From Streptomyces xantholiticus (GTDB taxonomy: Bacteria; Actinomycetota; Actinomycetes; Streptomycetales; Streptomycetaceae), in assembly GCF_014651015.1 (NCBI RefSeq), contig NZ_BMWB01000001.1, positions 62,001 through 126,000 of the forward strand: DNA of 64,000 nucleotides. Reading direction: 5' to 3'. How positions within the stretch are numbered: position 1 is the stretch's first letter; each line of letters opens with the position of its first letter. This document shows, piece after piece, positions 17,550-24,684 of the stretch. The translations under genes and the position numbers were made by a program. The notes beneath the pieces are model-generated. The model saw only the letters and a list, made by a program, of their open reading frames with translations. It had not been told where the DNA came from and made no database searches.

Positions 17550-18683
17550 TCACCAGCGCAGGAGGACGAATTCGGCACAGAAGCCGGGCCCCATGGCCAG
17601 CAGGACGCCCCAGGTGCCGGGATCGGGTCGGCAACGCGTCGCGACGTCCTCGAGCACACGCAGTACCGAGGCCGACGACAGGTTCCCCACACCGGCCAAC
17701 GACCGCCAGGAGGAGTCGAGCGCGCCGTCGGGCAGCTCCAGCGCGTCGCCGACCGCCACGAGAACCTTCGGGCCACCCGGATGGCAGATCCAGGTACCGA
17801 TGTCGTCCGGGACAAGGCCATGAGTGGCGAGGAAGTTCCGCAGATCGTCGCCGAGATGAGTGCGGACAACGTCCGGGATCCCGGCGTCGACGACCACGCG
17901 GAAGCCGCTGGCACCGATCCTCCAGCCGAGCAGATGCTCGGTGTCCGGGTAGAGGTGTCCGCGAGTGGCGGCCACCATCGGCCAGCCGGCGCCCCGCCGA
18001 CCGGCGTCGCCGCCGCGTGCGACGACCGCCGCCGCACCGTCACCGAACAGGGCGCCGGCGACAAGATTCGCGAGCGATCCGTCGCGCTGCAGCGTCAACG
18101 AGCACAGCTCGACACTGAGCAGCACCGCCGTGTCGTCCGGGTGCCCGAGCAGGTAGTCGTGCAATCGGCCGAGTCCGGCCGCGCCGCCGACGCAGCCCAG
18201 GCCGAAGACCGGGACCCTCTTGACGTCGGCCCGCATGCCCATGCGCAGGGCAAGCCGGGCGTCGAGCGAGGGGGCGGCGACACCGGTGATGGACGTGCAG
18301 ACCAGCAGATCGATGTCCGCGGCCGTGAGTCCGGCCGCGTCCAGGGCGCCGGACAGCGCTTCCTCTGCGAGGGCCAGACCGACCGTCATCCAGGCGGCAT
18401 TGGCCTGGCCGAAGTCGCCGAGCCCGGCATACTGCTCGATCGGCAGAGCGAGGTGACGGGTGCGTACTCCGGCCGAGGTGTGCAGACGGCGCAACAGCGC
18501 ACGGTCCGCCCCGGGCTCGAGACACAGGTCTCCCATCAGCTCCGTGAGGTCACTCTGGGCGTACCGGTGCGGCGGCAGAGCCGTGTGGACGGCGGCGACG
18601 GACGTCCCCCGGTCGATGACGGTGTGCCGCTCCCCCACGGTGGAGGGCGCAACGAGATCGTCGACGGCCACAGGGACACGCAT
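17550..18683 (-). CDS. Type III polyketide synthase (alkylresorcinol/alkylpyrone synthase type)
   Basis: 377 residues of chalcone-synthase fold. The catalytic triad is visible: Cys164 in VFGLGCVGGAAGL, His301 in WICHPGGPKVL, Asn334 in VGNLSSASVLRVL; the C-terminal GFCAEFVLLRW closes the active site. GAGGAG precedes ATG 18683, which is preferred over an in-frame ATG six codons earlier. It heads an operon with an Icmt-type methyltransferase and FAD oxidoreductase, the composition of srsABC, whose products are methoxylated alkylquinones and resorcinols made from long acyl starters. RppA (tetrahydroxynaphthalene) clusters have different partners, so that alternative is less likely. Confidence 0.9.
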   Translation of the reverse strand: MRVPVAVDDLVAPSTVGERHTVIDRGTSVAAVHTALPPHRYAQSDLTELMGDLCLEPGADRALLRRLHTSAGVRTRHLALPIEQYAGLGDFGQANAAWMTVGLALAEEALSGALDAAGLTAADIDLLVCTSITGVAAPSLDARLALRMGMRADVKRVPVFGLGCVGGAAGLGRLHDYLLGHPDDTAVLLSVELCSLTLQRDGSLANLVAGALFGDGAAAVVARGGDAGRRGAGWPMVAATRGHLYPDTEHLLGWRIGASGFRVVVDAGIPDVVRTHLGDDLRNFLATHGLVPDDIGTWICHPGGPKVLVAVGDALELPDGALDSSWRSLAGVGNLSSASVLRVLEDVATRCRPDPGTWGVLLAMGPGFCAEFVLLRW

Positions 18684-18728
18684 CCGGGAATGTCTCCTCA
18701 CGTCCTGAACGGCGAATACCTTGCCCCC

Positions 18729-19634
18729 GTGTCTCTATACCCCTCTGCGGCTTCCCGGCGGGCGACACACCGGCTGACGGTGTTGCTGCGCTCCTGCCAT
18801 CCCGAACCCGCGGTCGCCGTGACGCTCTTCGCGACGGCGCTGGCCGTGTCGGTGGGCCGCGGCCCCGGCGGCTGTGCGGCGGTCGCGGCAGCGGTGCTGG
18901 CGGGGCAGCTCTCCGTGGGGTGGTGCAACGATGCGATCGACGCACAGCGTGACACCGCGGCCGGTCGCCGTGACAAGCCACTGGCAGGGGGCGCTCTGCC
19001 GCCGCGGGTGGTGGCCGCTGCGGCCGGCACGGCGCTGCTGGTCTGCGTACCGCTCTCCTTGCTCAGCGGAGGCCTTGCCGCGGCTGTGCACCTGGCCGGA
19101 GTCGCAGCCGGCGGCTGGGCGTACAACCTGGGCCTCAAGGGCACGGTTCTGTCCCCGCTCCCGTACGCCCTCGGCTTCGCCTCACTTCCTGCCTTCGTCA
19201 CCCTCGGCCTCGCCTCCCGACCCTGGCCTGCCTGGTGGGCGGTCACCGCTGGTGCCCTGCTCGGAGTGGGTGCGCATTTCGTCAACGTGCTTCCCGACAT
19301 CGAAGAGGATCTCGCGGGGGGCGTACGCGGGCTGCCGCAACGCCTTGGCGCGACCGCGTGCCGGTGGCTCGCTCCCCTGATGATGCTGGCGGCTGTCGGC
19401 GTGCTCGTCGCAGGACCGTCAGGTGCGGTCGGGGCACCGGGTCGGGTAGTGGCAGCCACGGCCGGCGCTGTCGCGGTCGCCGGTACCGCTGTACGGTCCG
19501 ACGCCGGCAGCCGGTGGCCCTTCCGGGCGGCGATGGCGGTGGCAGGACTGGCGGTGACGCAGCTCCTGCTGAGCGGGGCCGACATGGTCGGGTTCGGCTC
19601 CTTGTGGGGCCACGGACCGCCGGACCGACCCTGA
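18729..19634 (+). CDS. UbiA-family membrane prenyltransferase
   Basis: 301 residues with about eight hydrophobic helices. The two Asp-rich motifs of aromatic prenyltransferases are present: NDAIDAQRD (residues 67-75) and LPDIEEDLAGG near 190, which bind Mg-diphosphate of the isoprenoid donor. It is divergent from the PKS with only 45 bp between chosen starts; GTG 18729 is used here but ATG 18690 in the same frame would overlap the PKS ribosome site. Its position suggests that the resorcinol or quinone made by the neighbouring operon is prenylated, giving a membrane quinone-like product; this is inference. Confidence 0.85.
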   Translation: MSLYPSAASRRATHRLTVLLRSCHPEPAVAVTLFATALAVSVGRGPGGCAAVAAAVLAGQLSVGWCNDAIDAQRDTAAGRRDKPLAGGALPPRVVAAAAGTALLVCVPLSLLSGGLAAAVHLAGVAAGGWAYNLGLKGTVLSPLPYALGFASLPAFVTLGLASRPWPAWWAVTAGALLGVGAHFVNVLPDIEEDLAGGVRGLPQRLGATACRWLAPLMMLAAVGVLVAGPSGAVGAPGRVVAATAGAVAVAGTAVRSDAGSRWPFRAAMAVAGLAVTQLLLSGADMVGFGSLWGHGPPDRP

Positions 19635-19712
19635 TGAGGCAGACGCCGACTGTTCGCCGCGAGCGGCTGCAAAGGCCGTGGACAAAGATCGCGCGAGCGG
19701 CAGACTGGTCGC

Positions 19713-20306
19713 ATGACCGCAACGGATCCCAAGGCCGACCTCCACTTTTACCTCCAGTCCGCCCGTGATGCCCTGCTGTGGAAGCTCGAAGGGCTCTCGG
19801 AGTACGACATCCGTCGCCCGCTGACGCCGACCGGCACCAACCTCCTGGGCATGGTGAAACACGCGGCCGGCGTGGAACTGGGCTATCTCGGCGACACCTT
19901 CGGACGGCCCGCCGGCGAGCCGCTGCCCTGGCTCGAGGACGGCGCTGAGCCCAACGCGGACATGTGGGTCACCGCCGACGAGTCACACGAGGACATCGTG
20001 GGGCTCTACCGCCGGGCGTGGGCGCACGCGGACGCGACGATCGAGGCACTGGCCCTGGACACGATCGGCACGGTGCCGTGGTGGCCGAGCAACAGGAACA
20101 AGGTGACGTTGCATCATGCCGTAGTGCGCGTGATTGCTGATACGCACCGGCACGCGGGACACGCCGACATCGTCCGGGAACTCATGGACGGGGCCGTCGG
20201 GATGAACAAGGACAACGACAGCATGGCGCAGGGCGACTCGGCGTGGTGGGAGAACTATCGAAGCCGGCTGGAGCGAGCGGCTCAGGAAGCCGGCCGCGAC
20301 GCGTGA
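19713..20306 (+). CDS. DinB/DUF664-family protein
   Basis: 197 residues of the DinB four-helix metalloprotein fold. LHFYLQSARDALLWKLEGLS begins helix 1; LGMVKHAAGVELGYLGDTFG and IADTHRHAGHADIVRELMDG carry the three His metal ligands, and GDSAWWENYRSRLE the terminal helix. Family members bind divalent metals and include thiol-dependent S-transferases using mycothiol; catalysis here is unproven. Start ATG 19713. A degraded second copy of the C-terminus lies at 15180-15268. The next gene starts 138 bp downstream and is probably independent. Confidence 0.88.
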   Translation: MTATDPKADLHFYLQSARDALLWKLEGLSEYDIRRPLTPTGTNLLGMVKHAAGVELGYLGDTFGRPAGEPLPWLEDGAEPNADMWVTADESHEDIVGLYRRAWAHADATIEALALDTIGTVPWWPSNRNKVTLHHAVVRVIADTHRHAGHADIVRELMDGAVGMNKDNDSMAQGDSAWWENYRSRLERAAQEAGRDA

Positions 20307-20444
20307 CTCCTGGACCGGACCGAGTCGGACGACGACCGGCGTCCCCTGGCCGGCGGATGCTGCTGCGCGAGCTCGTCGGTCGGTGATGCCTTCGAGGACC
20401 GGGAGGTGTCGGCATGTGGACGCAACACTCAGGGAGGCTCGCCG

Positions 20445-21026
20445 ATGCGCAAGCTCGTCGTCACCGAAAACATCACCCTCGACGGTGTGATCGAGTTGTC
20501 GGGGGGATGGTTCGACCCCCTGGGCAAGGACATCGACCAGTCCGACATCACGGCGGCGAACACCGAACACCGGGAGGCTGCTGACGCGCTGCTCGTGGGC
20601 CGTAACACCTTCGAAGCTTTCCGTGGCTTCTGGCCTGAACAGAAGGACGACCGCACCGGCGTGTCCGCCTACCTCGATGAGGTGGACAAGTACGTCGTCT
20701 CCCGCACGATGGAGGACCCGGGCTGGGAGAACTCCACCGTGCTGCGTGGTCCCCTGATCGATGAAGTGCGGGCGTTGAAGGAGGCACCGGGCCGCGACAT
20801 CGTCGCGACGGGCAGCGTGCAGCTCGTCCACGCCCTGATCGCCGCGAGGCTGGTCGACGAGTACCGGCTGTTCGTCTTCCCGGTGGTCGTCGGCCACGGC
20901 GCGCGGCTGTTCGAGTCCGCTGACGCAAAACTGGACCTTCTGGAGACACGACCGTTCGTCTCGGGTGCGGTACTGCTGCGTTATGCGGACAGGAGCGCCG
21001 GCTCTTGCGGGCGCAGCGGTAGGTAG
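20445..21026 (+). CDS. RibD C-terminal/dihydrofolate-reductase-like protein
   Basis: 193 residues of DHFR/RibD reductase fold. MRKLVVTENITLDGVIE is the family N-terminus, ADALLVGRNTFEAFRGFWP the NADP-binding segment, YVVSRTMEDPGW, DIVATGSVQLVHALIAARLV and EYRLFVFPVVVGHGARLF the C-terminal strands. Members reduce pyrimidine- or pterin-like compounds; the substrate of this stand-alone group is unknown. Start ATG 20445 has GGGAGG 8 bp upstream. Cytoplasmic. The last few residues (SAGSCGRSGR) are poorly conserved looking. Confidence 0.88.
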   Translation: MRKLVVTENITLDGVIELSGGWFDPLGKDIDQSDITAANTEHREAADALLVGRNTFEAFRGFWPEQKDDRTGVSAYLDEVDKYVVSRTMEDPGWENSTVLRGPLIDEVRALKEAPGRDIVATGSVQLVHALIAARLVDEYRLFVFPVVVGHGARLFESADAKLDLLETRPFVSGAVLLRYADRSAGSCGRSGR

Positions 21027-21337
21027 AACCCGGTCGGCGCCCTACCGCAGAGCACAACTGCGGTGGTACGACGCCCCTAGCGCGTGGGAGTCCTGCTCGG
21101 GTCGGCCAACTTCCGGACGTCTTCGCGTACTTCGCCGGGCGGTGGCCGCTCCCGGTGTCGTCGCGGCGCAGGCACGGGACACGGCGGCCAGGACGGCCTC
21201 TGCCGACCGGCAGCACCCAAGGGCGCACTCGTCCGGCCGCAGAACGCGGCGGGACGGCAGAACTACGTCTTTGGTGCCGGTCCACCAGGGCCTGCAGGCC
21301 GATTCGCCAAGACCCGACGATGTCTAGCGTCCACACC
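21027..21337. other. Intergenic stretch without a recognisable gene
   Basis: About 310 bp between two plus-strand genes. Frames are open on both strands but I find no supported start or motif. A minus-strand frame ends EVREDVRKLADPSRTPTR and a stop at about 21078, which could be the tail of a lost gene, but this is too weak to call. Confidence 0.4.
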
Positions 21338-21970
21338 ATGCGTATAGGACTACTTGGCACCGGCAACGTCGCCCGAGCATTGGCACACGGCTGGGGCGCC
21401 GCAGGACACGACGTGCTCCTCGGTTCACGACGGCCGACGGACCGGACGGACCTCGGTCTCCCCGTGGCGGGACTGAGCGAGACAGCCGCCCACGCAGAGG
21501 TACTGGTCAACGCCACCCCGGGTGCCGTCTCCGTGGAACTGCTGCACTCCATCGGGGCACCGGCGCTGGCCGGCACCCTGCTGATCGATGTCGGGGTCGG
21601 GCTCTCCGACGACTTCACCAAGCTCTCGCACCCCAACAGCAGCCTGGGTGAACAGATCCAGGAAGCCTTCCCCCTGACACCCGTCGTCAAGACGCTGTGC
21701 ACCATGGACTCCACCGTGATGATCGCCCCGGACGGTCTCGACGGCCCGAGCACCGTCTTCCTCTCCGGCGACGACGCCGAAGCCAAACGGACCACCGGCC
21801 GACTGCTCACCGACCTCGGCTGGCCCCGGTCGTCCCAGCTGGACATCGGCGGTATCACCACCGCACGGGGACAGGAGCACTTTGCCCTGCTCTTCATGGG
21901 CATCGCGGGCGGTCTGGGGGCCCACACGTTCAACATCAACGTGGTCACCCGCCCTTCCGCCCATGTGTAG
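21338..21970 (+). CDS. NADP/F420-binding oxidoreductase (FNO-type Rossmann protein)
   Basis: 210 residues. MRIGLLGTGNVARALAHGWG is the Rossmann dinucleotide motif, VLLGSRRPT the NADP phosphate-binding loop and VLVNATPGAVSVELL the second strand; PLTPVVKTLCTMDSTVMI and GQEHFALLFMGIAGGLG match the F420H2:NADP oxidoreductase-like group common in actinomycetes. It would move hydride between NADP and F420 or a related acceptor. ATG 21338; no clear ribosome site. It is transcribed alone; a GC-rich hairpin follows 196 bp downstream. Confidence 0.85.
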   Translation: MRIGLLGTGNVARALAHGWGAAGHDVLLGSRRPTDRTDLGLPVAGLSETAAHAEVLVNATPGAVSVELLHSIGAPALAGTLLIDVGVGLSDDFTKLSHPNSSLGEQIQEAFPLTPVVKTLCTMDSTVMIAPDGLDGPSTVFLSGDDAEAKRTTGRLLTDLGWPRSSQLDIGGITTARGQEHFALLFMGIAGGLGAHTFNINVVTRPSAHV

Positions 21971-22722
21971 GAGGCCAGGACGGTGCTGACTCTTGCGCTG
22001 AGGCGTGATGCTGGCGGTTGGCCGCCGAAGGCCCCGTGGGGTCACTGGTAGTGGGGTGCCGTGTTCAGTGCTTCAGCTCGTTGGCTTTCAAGAGAGGGGG
22101 ATCGCCAGCCGCCCCGTAGGTCGGTGGCACGCAATCCGGTGGCCATGAACTGCGATACGGAAAGCGACCGCCCGATGTCCGCCCGGGGCATCGGGCGGTC
22201 CCTTTGAGCACCTCTTTCTGAACTGCTGTCCGCGGCAACCGGCTTGGTCCTGTCAACCATCGTCGTATCAGCGAGCACCCAAGATGCCCACGAAGATCCG
22301 TACACAACCTGCTGGCCCCTCCTGCGGGATCTTCCCGGAAGGGAATGCATCCACAGGCTCGGAATCTCACCAATCAGAGTGTGACCCTGTACTCGAGCCC
22401 GGCCTGCCACGGCGGACCGCTGAGGCCCTGGCTCCGGTGCCGTCGCGTCCTCGATCGTGTTCTTCACTGCCGCATGAACCGTGATGGCGGGACGCATTGA
22501 GTGGCAGCAGCCGGATTGGCGGGGACACGTCTGCCTGCCAATGGGGTGATCTTCGCGTACGACACGGTCTATGTGCGGATCGCACGGACGTCGCTCTTGT
22601 GTGGATGGCGTACGACTGGTTCACCGACCAGCTCATGGAGTCGCAGTAAAGCGTCTCCACCTGCGAAGAGGGATGTGTCGGTCGTGTCCGTGGGGTATTG
22701 CCCGTTCCAGAAAGGTCTTCCT
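21971..22722. other. Long intergenic region upstream of the collagen-like gene
   Basis: Apart from the hairpin at 22166-22200, I find no confident gene. The base composition is lower in GC than the neighbours. In one plus-strand frame ending in a stop near 22650, the peptide DVALVWMAYDWFTDQLMESQ looks protein-like and could be the end of a lost gene, but I do not recognise it. The collagen-like gene has AAAGG just before its GTG start. Confidence 0.4.
22166..22200. terminator. Hairpin terminator
   Basis: GACCGCCCGATG (22166-22177) pairs perfectly with CATCGGGCGGTC (22189-22200) around an 11-nt loop, followed by CCTTT on the plus strand. It lies about 200 bp past the F420/NADP oxidoreductase gene. 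Confidence 0.75.
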
Positions 22723-23583
22723 GTGAAGCGGAAAGCGCGTCCGTACCCCCGCATCAGGGCAGTCACCATGGTCTCGGCGGGGACGCTTGCCGCAGCCCTC
22801 AGCATGCTCCCGAATACGGTCGCTTTCGCCGATGCGATCCACAGGTCCGGCCTCGGGAACAGCCAGGGGCTTCCCGGTCCGAACGGCGCCACGAGCGATG
22901 ACTTCACTTCCCGAGCACGACTGGGCGAAATCGATCGCGATCGCGACCCGCAAGGTCCCGGGCGACCGCACCGGGGCGAAGGCCGACCCGGGCCACAGGG
23001 GCCTCAGGGCACTCAAGGAAGCCAGGGCGCGCAGGGTGACACCGGCGCCCAAGGGGTGCAGGGTTCCCAGGGGCCGCAAGGTGACACCGGTATTGGAACT
23101 CAAGGGCCCCAGGGCGAGCCGGGTACGGCCGGATCGCAGGGATCCCAAGGAAGCCAGGGCGCACAAGGCCCGCAGGGCGAGCCGGGCACGCGGGTGGAGG
23201 AAGTCTTCGAGCTGGTCTCGAGCGTGACTCAATCCAGCTTCATCGATGTGGATGAATCGGCCGCTACCAGTCTGGGGGATGAACAGGTCTCCAGCGGGGA
23301 TCTCATCCGCGACGGCGTCACGGTCGGTGACTTCGGCTCGATCTGCACGGTGACCCGTACCGCGCCCGGCGATGAGTACGACCTGCAATGCGCGGTCACA
23401 CTCCACCTTCCCGAAGGACGGATCACCGCGGAAGGCCGGTTCACCGTCACCAGCGTCGGTCCTGGACCGATCACGTTCGCGATCACCGGCGGTACGGCGG
23501 ACTACCGCACGGCCCAAGGCTTCATCACCGCCGACCCTGTCAACGAATCGGAAACGAACCTCACCGTCAACCTCATCCTGTGA
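22723..23583 (+). CDS. Secreted collagen-like protein with a C-terminal allene-oxide-cyclase-barrel-like domain
   Basis: 286 residues. Residues 1-36 are a Sec-type signal (basic KRKARPYPRIR, hydrophobic MVSAGTLAAALSML, cleavage near AFADA). Residues about 90-156 are Gly-x-y triplets rich in Gln, Pro and Thr (GPQGPQGTQGSQGAQG, GEPGTAGSQGSQG) with one break at GDTGIGTQG. The last 125 residues form a beta-rich domain: FIDVDESAATSLGDEQ, GDFGSICTVTRTA, EYDLQCAVTLHLPEGRI and FAITGGTADYRTAQGFI, the pattern of allene-oxide-cyclase/dirigent-like barrels. GTG 22723 is favoured by AAAGG and the signal peptide that follows. Likely cell-surface or extracellular and trimeric; function unknown. Confidence 0.8.
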   Translation: MKRKARPYPRIRAVTMVSAGTLAAALSMLPNTVAFADAIHRSGLGNSQGLPGPNGATSDDFTSRARLGEIDRDRDPQGPGRPHRGEGRPGPQGPQGTQGSQGAQGDTGAQGVQGSQGPQGDTGIGTQGPQGEPGTAGSQGSQGSQGAQGPQGEPGTRVEEVFELVSSVTQSSFIDVDESAATSLGDEQVSSGDLIRDGVTVGDFGSICTVTRTAPGDEYDLQCAVTLHLPEGRITAEGRFTVTSVGPGPITFAITGGTADYRTAQGFITADPVNESETNLTVNLIL

Positions 23584-23842
23584 CGTTCTCGGCGGCTATG
23601 AGTACCGCTCCCAAGCTCTTCCTACTGCCGCGAGTGAGTCGACGGGTCATCAGGGTGATGGCAACCCAGGTGATCAGAGTCTCGGAGTGCTGGACGAGCC
23701 GTTCGTAGTCGCGCGCATGGCGGCGGGCGTGCATGATCCGGGCGGGACTCCGTTCAACGACCCAACTTCGGGGCAGGACGACAAACCCGGAGGAGTCCTT
23801 GGGGCGGCTGACGGTCTTGATCGTGAGGTTGAGGTGTCGTTT
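23573..23842 (-). pseudogene. C-terminal fragment of an IS5-family transposase
   Basis: The minus strand reads RHLNLTIKTVSRPKDSSG, FVVLPRSWVVERS, HARRHARDYERLVQHSE and ITWVAITLMTRRLTR before a stop at 23573. These are the last 80 residues of an IS5-type DDE transposase; the W-V-V-E-R and R-R-x-x-R-D-Y-E segments carry the conserved Glu region. The N-terminal part and at least one inverted repeat are missing, and the fragment is joined directly to a DUF6192-like sequence. It is not mobile by itself. Confidence 0.85.
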
Positions 23843-24167
23843 CCCCCAGGTCCGTTCATCCTCGCCGAGGGTGCGGTCCAGCAGGCCGTGGACCGCCTGC
23901 CCGGCTGCGGCCACGAACGAGTTGCAGGCGGACCAGGTCCAGGAACTCCACTGTCCGGTCGATGTGGCAGACGGTCGGGGCGACCGGGCTGGTGTCCTCG
24001 AAGTGTTCGCGGGCCTGTCGGCCCCGCTCGACCTGAGCGTGATTGACCTGGTGGCGGGCGGTGACGTCGCTCATCGCCTTGAAAGCGACCTCCGGCCGAC
24101 GCAGCAGACCGGTGGTCACCGTGGTGGCGACCTGCTCGTCCCGGGCCAGAGTGTGGATCGCGGTGAT
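23843..24167 (-). pseudogene. Remnant of a DUF6192 (RacO-like) gene interrupted by the transposase fragment
   Basis: The minus strand reads ITAIHTLARDEQVATTVTT, LLRRPEVAFKAMSDVTARHQ and HIDRTVEFLDLV, shifts by one base near 23915, and continues CNSFVAAAGQAVHGLLDRTL and GEDERTW before joining the transposase fragment. This is the second half of the Streptomyces DUF6192 protein family as I remember it, whose members are predicted DNA-associated proteins. Start, N-terminus and true C-terminus are absent. Confidence 0.65.
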
Positions 24168-24318
24168 CCCGAGCGCCGGTCGACGCCGACGATCCAGCGG
24201 GCCCCACTCGGGGCACTCGGCCTCGCCCTGCACCGTCCTGCACGGCCGCCAGGCGCTTGCGTAACCTGCGTTCCGTTCGCCACTGCCTGGCACGGCATGC
24301 CGAAGAACAGAACACCGC
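24168..24318 (-). pseudogene. Fragment of a small Cys-rich (zinc-finger-like) protein, frameshifted
   Basis: Immediately upstream of the DUF6192 remnant the minus strand gives MFCSSACRARQWRTERRLRK and RLAAVQDGAG in one frame, then ARWIVGVDRRS in another. The pattern C-S-x-A-C-R-x-R-x-W-R followed by C-P-x-C/W and W-x-x-G-V-x-R is typical of small Streptomyces zinc-finger proteins found on plasmids and integrative elements. Two frame changes within 150 bp show that it is decayed. Confidence 0.5.
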
Positions 24319-24684
24319 GTCCGGCCGGGCACCCGGCCTCAGCCCTTCGCCACAAGACGACAGTTCCTCTCCCCGGCCTGCCCGGTGCCCTTGAACACCA
24401 CGTCGGCGTAGGACCCAGGGCTATTCAAAACCGGGACTGAGTCGGACCTTTCCCCCGACTGCACGCCGACCTGCTCACCGTGCGAGGCCGGGGCGGCCTG
24501 CGCGGCAGCCGCGGCGGACGCTGTTCCGGGTGCCTCGCGACTCGCAGAGAGGGTAGAAGTGTCTCGGCCCGTTGAGCACGGGCACGGGGTGACCGTCCGA
24601 CCAGGACCGGGAAATCGAGGCCCACAGCACCTCGCGGGGCAGGAACGCCGTGCCCTTCGGGTCGTCGTCCCAAGGAGGGGGAAC
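24319..24684. other. Degraded intergenic DNA upstream of the ABC exporter
   Basis: No confident gene. A minus-strand frame reads GTAFLPREVLWASISRSW and GPRHFYPLCESRG to a stop at 24475 and is protein-like, but it overlaps the exporter start and I do not recognise it. The exporter ribosome site AAGGAGGGGG lies at 24672-24681. Confidence 0.35.

Noticed and set aside
15996..18683. RppA-type tetrahydroxynaphthalene (melanin) cluster
   Set aside because: An Icmt-type methyltransferase and geranylgeranyl-reductase-like flavoprotein accompany the PKS, as in srsABC; no P450 or dehydratase of HPQ melanin loci is present.
19713..20306. Maleylpyruvate isomerase or EgtB-like sulfoxide synthase
   Set aside because: Only the DinB four-helix domain is present and the FGE-like domain is missing; specific isomerase residues cannot be identified.
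22990..23190. CRISPR-like short repeats
   Set aside because: The periodicity is 9 bp and in frame, coding Gly-x-y collagen triplets; there are no spacers.
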